From positions 1 through 61,514 of the forward strand of contig JAKBCS010000010.1 in NCBI GenBank assembly GCA_021807595.1: a stretch of DNA of 61,514 nucleotides. Direction: 5' to 3'. Source of the stretch: Planctomycetota bacterium (lineage in GTDB: Bacteria; Planctomycetota; Planctomycetia; Gemmatales; Gemmataceae). A program made the position numbers and the translations under genes. Below the pieces are notes generated by a model. The model was given only the letters and a program-made list of their open reading frames with translations, did no database searches and had not been told where the DNA came from. Of this stretch, positions 43,664-51,538 are shown one piece after another (position 1 is the first letter of the stretch; every line of letters starts with the position of its first letter).

Positions 43664-44644
43664 GTGACCAATGGAGATCGTTCGCTGGCCATTTTCATCG
43701 ACTTTGAGAATCTCGCGCTCGGCTTTCAAGGTCGGCGGGATCGGTTCGACATTGAGCGGGTTCTCGAGCGACTCGTGGAAAAAGGCAAAATTGTTTGCAA
43801 GAAGTCCTACGCCGACTGGAACCGCTTCGCCACCTTCACCACACAGCTGCACGAAGCCGCCATCGAGTTGATCGAGATACCGCGTCGCGCCCAGAGCGGC
43901 AAGAACTCGGCCGACATCCGCCTCTGCGTCGATGCGATGGATCTCGCCTATTCCAAGGATCACATCGACACGTTCGTGATCGTCTCCGGCGACAGCGATT
44001 TTTCGCCTCTGGTGTCGAAGCTGAAGGAATTGGGCAAGCACGTCATCGGTCTGGGAATGCAGGAATCGACCTCCGATCTCCTGCGCGACAATTGCGACGA
44101 GTTCATCTACTACGAGGATCTGGGCAAGCAACCGGCGATGACGACGGACATCGACGCGCAATTGCCGGAGACCAAGCGCAAGGCGTTCGCGCTGTTGCTC
44201 GAATCGTTGCTGGCACTGCGGCGGGAAAACAAGGAAGTGTTGTGGTCGTCGATGATTAAGGACACGATGAAGCGAAAAAAGCCGTCGTTCAATGAGTCGT
44301 ATCACGGCTACCGCACGTTCAGCGAATTGCTGGAGGATGCCAACAAAGAAGGTCTGCTGGAACTGGATACCGACAAGCGCAGTCGAACCTATGTGGTGAC
44401 GCGCTTCGGCGAGGAACTGCACACTCAACCGAGTGCGAGCGGTTCGGTCGCGTCGTCACTCAAGAAGAAAGCACGCCGCCGTCGCGGGTCGGGTAAGAAG
44501 AAGGCTATTGCCGATTCGATACCGAACGGCGCGCGGCCATTGGCGGAGAAGCCGTCCGCCGAATTGGCCTCGCCGCCCGAAGCGCCCCATGAAATGCCCG
44601 CGCCGCCCGAAGGCGCAATTGACGACGCCGATATTCGTTTTTAA
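43664..44644 (+). CDS. NYN-domain protein with OST-HTH/LOTUS domain (LabA-like)
   Basis: 326 residues. NYN domain at 5-160 with IFIDFENLALG, the acidic IRLCVDAMDLAYS, and VIVSGDSDFSPLVSKLKELG, typical of LabA/DUF88. Residues about 170-250 (KRKAFALLLESLLALRRENK, KKPSFNESYHGYRTFSELLEDA) are an OST-HTH/LOTUS RNA-binding domain. The tail is basic then Pro/Ala-rich. A small-RNA-processing or mRNA-decay role is likely by family. GTG start at 43664 with GAGGAAG. It follows the other NYN gene by 124 bp. Confidence 0.9.
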   Translation: MTNGDRSLAIFIDFENLALGFQGRRDRFDIERVLERLVEKGKIVCKKSYADWNRFATFTTQLHEAAIELIEIPRRAQSGKNSADIRLCVDAMDLAYSKDHIDTFVIVSGDSDFSPLVSKLKELGKHVIGLGMQESTSDLLRDNCDEFIYYEDLGKQPAMTTDIDAQLPETKRKAFALLLESLLALRRENKEVLWSSMIKDTMKRKKPSFNESYHGYRTFSELLEDANKEGLLELDTDKRSRTYVVTRFGEELHTQPSASGSVASSLKKKARRRRGSGKKKAIADSIPNGARPLAEKPSAELASPPEAPHEMPAPPEGAIDDADIRF

Positions 44645-44671
44645 CTCGTGCCCGGCGATTTGTGGGATTCC

Positions 44672-46072
44672 ATGCCAAGAGTTGTTATCGTCGGCGGCGG
44701 GATTTCGGGGCTGTCTCTCGCCTATCAACTGGAGCGGCGATCGCCTGAGGTGGAGGTTGTCGTTCTCGAACGGGCCGCGCAGTTGGGTGGAACCATCGGT
44801 ACCCATCGGCAGGACGGCTTCCAGATCGAGACGGGGCCGAACGGCTTCCTCGACAACAAACCGTTTGCCCTATCTTTGTGCCGCGATTTGGGGTTGAGCG
44901 AACGTCTGATCGCGGCCAGTGAAGCGGCTCGGCGAAATCGCTATCTGTTTCTCGGCGACCGGCTGCGTCTTTTGCCCAATAGTATGGCTTCGTTCCTGAC
45001 CGGTGACGTGTTCAGTTGGCGGACGCGGTTTTTGCTATTGGCCGAACGCTTTCGTCCGCGGCGCGTGCAAACGGACGAAGAATCCATCGATGCGTTCGTT
45101 CGCCGCCGCGTTGGACGGGAGGTTGCCGAGACGTTGGCCGATGCTTTCGTCACCGGCATTCACGCCGGCGATCCGACATTATTGAGCGTCCAAGCCGCCT
45201 TTCCGCGTCTGGTTGAACTGGAGCGCAACTACGGCAGCGTGCTGCGGGGCATGCGTGCGACTGCGAAACAACGCCGACGCGAGGCAGCCGCACGCAGCGA
45301 AGCGCCTCCTCCCGCCGGCCGGATGTGGTCGTTTCGAGAGGGATTATCGCTGCTCATCGACACGCTTCGCGCCCGCCTTCGCTTCGCACCGCTGACCGGC
45401 GTTGCTGTCCGCACGGTACGGCGATTGGCCAACGACGCCTGGCGCGTGCAGAGTGAGGGCCGCGACGGTTGGGACGCAGAAGCCGTCGTGCTAACCTGTC
45501 CGGCCTTCGAGCAAGCGCGAATGCTGGCGGATGAGGATGGGGAATTGGCGACGGTTCTCGACGGCATCCCCTACAATCGTTTGGCCGTGATCGCATTGGG
45601 CTACCGGGCTGCCGACGTGCCCACTCCGCTCGACGGGTTCGGTTACCTGTCGCCGCAACGCCTTCGCCGCGATGTACTCGGCACGCAGTGGTGTTCGTCT
45701 ATCTTTCCCGACCGGGCACCGCCGGGATTGGTTTTACTGCGCGCCATGTGCGGAGGATGGAATCGACCGGAAATGGTCGATTGGGACGACGAACGCTTGT
45801 TGAATGCCGTTCGCGGCGAGATGCGTCAAACGATGGGGATTCAGGCACTGCCCGTGTTTCATCGCATCGTTCGCTGGCGCAAGGCGATTCCCCAGTACCA
45901 TTTGGGGCACTGCCAGCGCGTGGAGTGGATGGATCGGCGTCTGGATCGGCATGCGGGATTATTGCTGGGAGGCAATGCGTTTCATGGGGTGGCGCTCAAC
46001 GATTGCATCGAACGGGCCGACATCTTGGCGGAACGGATCGCTCGCAGATTGGAGCGGTCGTCGCGCCAATGA
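44672..46072 (+). CDS. hemG: Protoporphyrinogen/coproporphyrinogen oxidase
   Basis: FAD enzyme of 466 residues for the late heme pathway. N-terminal VVIVGGGISGLSLAYQLE, GGTIGTHRQDGFQIETGPNGFLDNK, FVTGIHAGDPTLLSVQAAFP, and a C-terminal GLLLGGNAFHGVALNDCIERA flavin-binding segment. This is the HemY/HemG-type oxidase; whether it uses coproporphyrinogen or protoporphyrinogen cannot be told. A GTG at 44648 is an alternative start; the ATG at 44672 begins exactly at the fold. No other heme genes are nearby. Confidence 0.92.
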   Translation: MPRVVIVGGGISGLSLAYQLERRSPEVEVVVLERAAQLGGTIGTHRQDGFQIETGPNGFLDNKPFALSLCRDLGLSERLIAASEAARRNRYLFLGDRLRLLPNSMASFLTGDVFSWRTRFLLLAERFRPRRVQTDEESIDAFVRRRVGREVAETLADAFVTGIHAGDPTLLSVQAAFPRLVELERNYGSVLRGMRATAKQRRREAAARSEAPPPAGRMWSFREGLSLLIDTLRARLRFAPLTGVAVRTVRRLANDAWRVQSEGRDGWDAEAVVLTCPAFEQARMLADEDGELATVLDGIPYNRLAVIALGYRAADVPTPLDGFGYLSPQRLRRDVLGTQWCSSIFPDRAPPGLVLLRAMCGGWNRPEMVDWDDERLLNAVRGEMRQTMGIQALPVFHRIVRWRKAIPQYHLGHCQRVEWMDRRLDRHAGLLLGGNAFHGVALNDCIERADILAERIARRLERSSRQ

Positions 46073-46314
46073 GCCGTTGCTCGATTGACAGTCGCCATGA
46101 ACGCAAGATATAGTTTTAGTGTTATCGGACCAAACCGTCGATAATTCGGCGAGCCAGGGGAGGCGTAAGCCCTTCGATGGAACAGTTCGGTGGGCATACG
46201 CCCCAGCTCGCCAACGGTCTGTGTGCGATAATACGGATTGTCAGGCGTTTCATCGTGGAGTCGCCGTGAGGCCAACTTCTTCCTGGAGGGGCGGGGGGTT
46301 CCCGCACCGATGTC

Positions 46315-49300
46315 ATGTCCGATTCACTCGGCGATCCTCTCCGCGGCAAAGCGATACCTCTTCCCACTCCCCCTTCCTCGATCTTGAACGACGACGAAGA
46401 TGCCGCGCTTTTGCTCGATGGCTCGATTGAGCCAACCGACGATTCCCCGACGGTGATTTCCAAAGCGCCGCTGCCGCAAAGTGCGTCTCGCCCCGACGAT
46501 TTGTTCGGCTCCAGCGTTCGCGGACATCGGCTGGCACACTTCGAGTTGATCGAACCGATCGGCGTCGGCGGTATGGCTGCCGTGCTACGCGCCCGCGATA
46601 CCCAACTCGATCGCATCGTGGCGCTGAAGATCTTGCCGCCGGAGACGGCGTCCGACCCGGAGAACATCCGCCGCTTCCATCAGGAGGCGCGCAGCGCCGC
46701 GCGGCTCGATCACGAGAACATCGCCCGCGTGTTTTTCTGCGGCGAGGATCAACGGCTGCACTTCATCGCCTTCGAGTTCGTCGAGGGGGACAATCTTCGT
46801 ACCATTTTAGAAAAGCGCGGTCGTTTGCCGGTCGGTGAAGCACTGCACTACATGCTGCAAGTGGCGGCCGGTTTGGCCCACGCCGCGCGCCGCGGCGTCG
46901 TCCACCGCGACATTAAGCCGTCGAACATTATCATCACGCCCAACGGACGCGCGAAGCTCGTCGATATGGGTTTGGCCCGCAGCCTGGAACCGCAACACGA
47001 CATGGGGTTGACGCAGTCCGGTGTGACGTTGGGCACTTTCGACTACATCTCGCCGGAGCAGGCGCTGGAGCCGCGCGATGCCGACGTTCGCAGCGACATC
47101 TATTCGCTGGGTTGCACGTTCTATCATATGCTCACGGGGCAACCGCCGGTTCCGGAAGGGACCGCTGCCAAGAAGCTACACCACCATCAGCACGTCAAGC
47201 CGACCGATCCGCGCCAGTTCGTCCCCGATCTACCGGACGAAGCGGCGATCATCCTCGACCGCATGATGGCCAAAGAACCCAACGACCGCTATCAGACACC
47301 GGAACATCTGGTACATCATTTGTACTTGGCAGCGCGGAAACTCGGTTCGGCCGCCGAGATTCCTGAAGGAGTGTTGACCGTGGAGGCCGCGCTGCCCGCG
47401 CCGCCAACGAACCGACCGTTCGTTCTTGCCGCTGTCGCCGTGGTCGCCGTCGTCGGTTTGATTTTCCTCGTCGATGCTTTCTCTCCAAAGCCCGAACCGT
47501 CGCCGCCCCTCGACGTAACGCCGAGCAAACCGATCGCCGGCACGGACACTTCGTCCACGCCGTCGCCGAGCGACTCCTCGAACGTCAAGCCCCGCAAGGA
47601 AGAGAAATCGCTAACCCCCGTCGAAGAGCGAAAAGTCGCCGAATTCAACGATCCCGAACCGACCGTCAAAAAACTGTCGCAGTTCTTCCGCGACAACGAA
47701 ACAGCCTACAAAATCGTGCTGTCCCTCGCCGATTGCGATTTGAGGTCGCGCGACGACGAAACGTCCAAACTAGTCGTCGGCAACCCGGTTTTGGAGATTC
47801 GCCCGCTCAATCCCAATAAGCGTCCGACCGTCCGCGATCAATATCTCGCGCAGCTGTCGCAAACCTTTCAATCGACGTTCACCGTGCGGAGCAAGATTTG
47901 TACGATAGAAAATATCCGCTTTGTACTCGATCAAAATGGCTGCAACGTGCCGATGGCCATGCTCCGCTTCGAGGGGACGCGCGACATTCGCCTGACCGGC
48001 TGCGAATTCGTTCAACTCACGCCGCGCGGCGAAGCGTCGCGCATGGCTTCCGTGTTGGTGGAAGCGGGGACGACCGAGTCCTCCGCACTGACGGTGCGTA
48101 AATCGTGCTTTCTCGGTTTCGATTCGGCCGAATCGTCCTCTGAAGAAGGACGCTTTAAATTGGCCTTCGACAAACCGGGCGGACAGGACGCGATCGCTCG
48201 GCGCGGCCGCGTTCTCATCGACGCGCAAGATTGCGCCTTCGGACCACACGCCGCACTCTTTCGCCTCGAAGGCCCAGCCGAGGGCAAAGAAGGCTTGGTG
48301 CGAATGAATCATTGTTCCGCGATCGTCTCCCACTCTTCGGCGGTGTTCGATGTCGCCAAGGATGCCGACGCCTCCATTGAAGCCAGTTTCTCGCTTTTTT
48401 CTCATCCCAGAGATCCCATCGGGATGGAGATGATGGAGGAGGAAGGGTCCGTTCTTTTGCGCCGCGCTTCCCCGCAGGGAAAAGTCTCCTATCGAGGATT
48501 CGACAATCGTTACCATCGGCTCGATCGACTCCTTGCCGTGGCCGGCGCATCGCAAGAAACCGTTTTGGTTTGGCTCGACGAAATGCGGGAGACCGACAAG
48601 AAGTCGCTTTCCCTAGAAACCTCGCCTTGGAAAAATTCGAATCCCCTTGAAGCGTTGAAATCGATGGACGTGAAATCCGCCTTCGAGGTCGATGCGTCGC
48701 AGCGGGAGTTGCGCGGGCCGGATTGGAAGCGGGAACTCATCGGCGTCGAACGGATGATGAGTTTTTCCTACGTCGATCCGAAACTGCCCGAGTTGACAGA
48801 AGCCCCCGCCGGCGCGGGCCATCGCACGTTGATCGTTCAACGGAGAGCGACGCCGGATCACGAGAAGCTCTTGTATCCCACGCTGAATCACGCACTGTTG
48901 GACGCGCGTCCCGGCGATCGTATTCACCTGCAATGGAATGGCGAGGTGCCACTCGATTCCCATCAACTCAGCGGCGAGAAGCTGTCGGACCTGACGCTTC
49001 GAGCGGCCCCCGGTTTTCACCCCGTGTTATCGCTGAGCTCGGACGAACAAGGCACGGTTTCGGCCTTGTTCGAGATTTACAACGGCAAACTCCAGCTGGA
49101 AGGATTGGAGGTGCGGCTGAAAGCGCGAGGCGGCGATGACTGGTGCGCGGTGGTTTCATTTTTCGGCGAAGGCGAGTGCTTCCTGAAAAATTGCGTCGTG
49201 ACATTGGAACGCTCCAACCAAAAGACGAGTTTGGCCATATTGCCCAAGCGGCGCATGAAAAGAACGACCCCCGCGCCGCCCAAACCTCCGCAAATCACGC

Positions 49301-50001
49301 TGGAGAACTGTCTCGTGCGCGGCTACGGCAATTTGATGGTCGTTCGCTGCGGATCGTGCTTCCGCGCGACGGTTGAGAGGAGTCTCGTCGCGCTCAATGG
49401 ATCGCTGCTTACCGTCGAGTCGGACGAGACGGAAGAGAGACCGGCTATTGCGGATCAAACGGAACTTCATCTGCAAAATACGACGACGTATCTGGGCGAG
49501 AATCTGCTGCGTCTCCACTCCGCTAAAAGCATCAAGGGGCTTGCGAAAACGCACTGTCTCGCATCGAGGTGCCTTTTCTTGCCGGCAAGCGACCGCAGCG
49601 CTCTGGTGCGATTGGAAGGGCCCGAGAGCGAGGAAAGCGGCCTGCGCGACAAACTAATATGGGAAAGCGGCGAGAAGAACGCCTACGGAAAATTCCCCGC
49701 CTTGCTCGAACTGCAATCGCTGGACACCATGAAAATGCCGGCGTCGTTGAATCAGGAGAAGTGGAAGCGCGAAATGGTAGGAGAAATGAACAACGAATAC
49801 AATGTTGTATTGCCCAGTCCGCCGGGGACCGATGTTTCCTTCACCCAATTGACCCCGTCGACGTTCCGGCCTCCCGATGCGATCGAGTCCTGCGGTGCCG
49901 ATCCGCGATCCCTTCCCCGCCCACACGACAAAAAGAGCGAGACGACGGTGCGCGAGTCCGCCGGTCCCGAAGCCGAGTTCGAGCAAGAGATCGATCCCTG
50001 A
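46315..50001 (+). CDS. Ser/Thr protein kinase with large extracytoplasmic domain
   Basis: 1228 residues. Acidic N-terminus, then a Hanks-type kinase at about 76-345: glycine loop IGVGGMAAV, VALKIL, HRDIKPSN with D199, DMGLAR (instead of DFG) and SPEQALEPRD. One membrane helix at about 370-389 (VLAAVAVVAVVGLIFLVDAF). The 830-residue outer part has repeated short strands around CxF/CE turns (LTGCEFVQL, VRKSCFLGF, INAQDCAFG-like, LENCLVRGYG), suggesting parallel beta-helix repeats. Planctomycetes encode many such receptor kinases. The ligand and phosphorylation targets are unknown. Confidence 0.9.
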   Translation: MSDSLGDPLRGKAIPLPTPPSSILNDDEDAALLLDGSIEPTDDSPTVISKAPLPQSASRPDDLFGSSVRGHRLAHFELIEPIGVGGMAAVLRARDTQLDRIVALKILPPETASDPENIRRFHQEARSAARLDHENIARVFFCGEDQRLHFIAFEFVEGDNLRTILEKRGRLPVGEALHYMLQVAAGLAHAARRGVVHRDIKPSNIIITPNGRAKLVDMGLARSLEPQHDMGLTQSGVTLGTFDYISPEQALEPRDADVRSDIYSLGCTFYHMLTGQPPVPEGTAAKKLHHHQHVKPTDPRQFVPDLPDEAAIILDRMMAKEPNDRYQTPEHLVHHLYLAARKLGSAAEIPEGVLTVEAALPAPPTNRPFVLAAVAVVAVVGLIFLVDAFSPKPEPSPPLDVTPSKPIAGTDTSSTPSPSDSSNVKPRKEEKSLTPVEERKVAEFNDPEPTVKKLSQFFRDNETAYKIVLSLADCDLRSRDDETSKLVVGNPVLEIRPLNPNKRPTVRDQYLAQLSQTFQSTFTVRSKICTIENIRFVLDQNGCNVPMAMLRFEGTRDIRLTGCEFVQLTPRGEASRMASVLVEAGTTESSALTVRKSCFLGFDSAESSSEEGRFKLAFDKPGGQDAIARRGRVLIDAQDCAFGPHAALFRLEGPAEGKEGLVRMNHCSAIVSHSSAVFDVAKDADASIEASFSLFSHPRDPIGMEMMEEEGSVLLRRASPQGKVSYRGFDNRYHRLDRLLAVAGASQETVLVWLDEMRETDKKSLSLETSPWKNSNPLEALKSMDVKSAFEVDASQRELRGPDWKRELIGVERMMSFSYVDPKLPELTEAPAGAGHRTLIVQRRATPDHEKLLYPTLNHALLDARPGDRIHLQWNGEVPLDSHQLSGEKLSDLTLRAAPGFHPVLSLSSDEQGTVSALFEIYNGKLQLEGLEVRLKARGGDDWCAVVSFFGEGECFLKNCVVTLERSNQKTSLAILPKRRMKRTTPAPPKPPQITLENCLVRGYGNLMVVRCGSCFRATVERSLVALNGSLLTVESDETEERPAIADQTELHLQNTTTYLGENLLRLHSAKSIKGLAKTHCLASRCLFLPASDRSALVRLEGPESEESGLRDKLIWESGEKNAYGKFPALLELQSLDTMKMPASLNQEKWKREMVGEMNNEYNVVLPSPPGTDVSFTQLTPSTFRPPDAIESCGADPRSLPRPHDKKSETTVRESAGPEAEFEQEIDP

Positions 50002-50033
50002 ACCACCGAGCGCCCCCTTTTCGCGATCCCGCT

Positions 50034-50594
50034 ATGTTCAATCGATTGGCGACGACATTTTTTCACGGCCTCGGCGGACCTCCTTGTTTTCAGATCCACG
50101 GCAAGGCGCGCGGAGAAGCGCTGTGGCGTGTCGTTGGCGTATATGCCACGCATCGGCGAGACTACGAAAGTCGTTGGCCACGCTATCTCTTTCGTGGGAC
50201 GTGCATCACCTGGACCGCGGAAGTCGTCGCCGTCGGCTGGGACTTCGCCGAGGGTGTGCTACGCGAGCAGATCGGCGAACCGGCCTCGCGCGATCGTCCC
50301 GTAGAGGTTGCCTCCGGCCGCATCCGCGACCACCTTCGCCGAGCCGACGCCGGAGCCTCCCCGTTCGCCAGTTGCAGCGAAGTGCTGGCTCACGAGTGCG
50401 GTCATACTTGGCAGATGCTGCGTTTGGGTGTGTTCTACTGGCCCATCGGCGGCGCGTTCACGCTGTTCCGCGAAGGGCCACACTGGTGGAACCACTTCGA
50501 GAATCAGGCCAGCGAGATCGGCCAGTTCGGCGGCATCGTCAACGGCTCGGTCTGCCCCGATTTAATGCGCCGGATAGGATCGAAGAAAGATTAA
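50034..50594 (+). CDS. Unknown protein with HECGH zinc-protease-like motif
   Basis: 186 residues. The only clear signature is EVLAHECGHTWQMLRLG near residues 121-137, an HExxH motif inside a helix, then EGPHWWNHFENQASEIGQFGG, where the acidic residues could supply a third ligand. No signal peptide or membrane segment is seen. It could be a zinc metallopeptidase or a structural metal protein. It ends 5 bp before the next gene. Confidence 0.65.
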   Translation: MFNRLATTFFHGLGGPPCFQIHGKARGEALWRVVGVYATHRRDYESRWPRYLFRGTCITWTAEVVAVGWDFAEGVLREQIGEPASRDRPVEVASGRIRDHLRRADAGASPFASCSEVLAHECGHTWQMLRLGVFYWPIGGAFTLFREGPHWWNHFENQASEIGQFGGIVNGSVCPDLMRRIGSKKD

Positions 50595-50599
50595 TCGTC

Positions 50600-51289
50600 A
50601 TGGCGTCACTTTCCATTTCGAGTCGGGTGTTGGGGATCTTCGCCAAGTGGCCGTCACCGGGACAAGCGAAAACGCGCTTATCGCCCACCGATCCGACTTG
50701 GGGGGCGCGCGTCGCCGAGGCGTTTCTGCGCGACGGACTCACTCGGTTCGAGAAACTCGAAGCGCGGCGCGTGCTGGCGTTCGCCCCCGTCGAACGGGCG
50801 GCCGACTTCGCCGCGCTGACCGGCAGGCGCTATGAGCTTACGCCGCAGGGAGAAGGCGATCTCGGCCGACGGCTGAACGTCTTCTTCGCACAACAATTCG
50901 AGAGGGGAGCGCATGCCGTCGCGGCAGTGGGAACCGATAGCCCGACGCTTCCAATGGCCTATGTACAGCAGGCTTTTACCGCCCTGGAGAGTGCCGATGT
51001 CGTTTTAGGCCCCTCCACCGATGGCGGGTATTATCTCATCGGCTGCCGCGCCCGCCATCCGCCGCTCTTCGAGAACGTGGCGTGGAGCAGCCATCGCGTT
51101 CTCGCCGAAACGATAAACGCATTGAAAGACCCTCAATGGAACCTATCCCTATTGCCGCCGTGGTACGACGTGGACGAAGCGGCAGATTGGGACATGCTCT
51201 GCGGCCATCTCGCCGCCCTCCGCCGAGCCGGTATCGATCCGAACGCACCCCATACCGAAGCGCTGCTCCGAGCGATTCGACCTTCTTAG
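50600..51289 (+). CDS. DUF2064/TIGR04282-type glycosyltransferase-like protein
   Basis: 229 residues. LGIFAKWPSPGQAKTRLSP at the N-terminus is the nucleotide-sugar loop of the DUF2064 (CofC/MobA-like) family; VGTDSPTLPMAYVQQAF and VVLGPSTDGGYYLIGC with the metal-binding aspartates follow, then DVDEAADWDML. Some relatives act in arsenosugar synthesis, others are of unknown role. It is coupled to the preceding HECGH gene. The start ATG lies 5 bp after that stop. Confidence 0.85.
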   Translation: MASLSISSRVLGIFAKWPSPGQAKTRLSPTDPTWGARVAEAFLRDGLTRFEKLEARRVLAFAPVERAADFAALTGRRYELTPQGEGDLGRRLNVFFAQQFERGAHAVAAVGTDSPTLPMAYVQQAFTALESADVVLGPSTDGGYYLIGCRARHPPLFENVAWSSHRVLAETINALKDPQWNLSLLPPWYDVDEAADWDMLCGHLAALRRAGIDPNAPHTEALLRAIRPS

Positions 51290-51302
51290 CAATACGGCTC
51301 TA

Positions 51303-51340
51303 CTCCCCTGTACTGAGGGAAGAGGGGCAGGAGGTGGGGA
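51303..51340 (+). repeat. CTCCCCTG-TACT-CAGGGG palindromic repeat, copy 4
   Basis: CTCCCCTGTACTGAGGGAAG with AGGGG after it: a shortened stem around TACT, tail GCAGGAGGTGGGG. It lies 14 bp after the DUF2064 stop. Confidence 0.65.
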
Positions 51341-51382
51341 TTTGGCGAAAACGAGTGAGTTCGGCGTCGCCATCCGTCTCGT

Positions 51383-51430
51383 ACCCCTCACCCCCTCTCC
51401 CCTGACTACAGGGGAGAGGGGAGCAGGGCT
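51383..51430 (-). repeat. CTCCCCTG-TACT-CAGGGG palindromic repeat, copy 5 (inverted)
   Basis: ACCCCTCACCCCCTCTCCCC, then TGACTACA and GGGGAGAGGGGAG. The tail-like CTCACC precedes the stem, so this copy is in reverse orientation relative to copy 4. The pair sits between convergent genes. The gap 51431-51538 shows nothing else. Confidence 0.75.
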
Positions 51431-51538
51431 GTAACTCTTAGGGCAGACGAAGCGGAGGCGTCTTAGAAAGCTGCGGTTGCCCTTATTTTCTGGCTCATAA
51501 AGAGGCTCGCCGGTTGTTATGACGCAGCATGTATCGAA

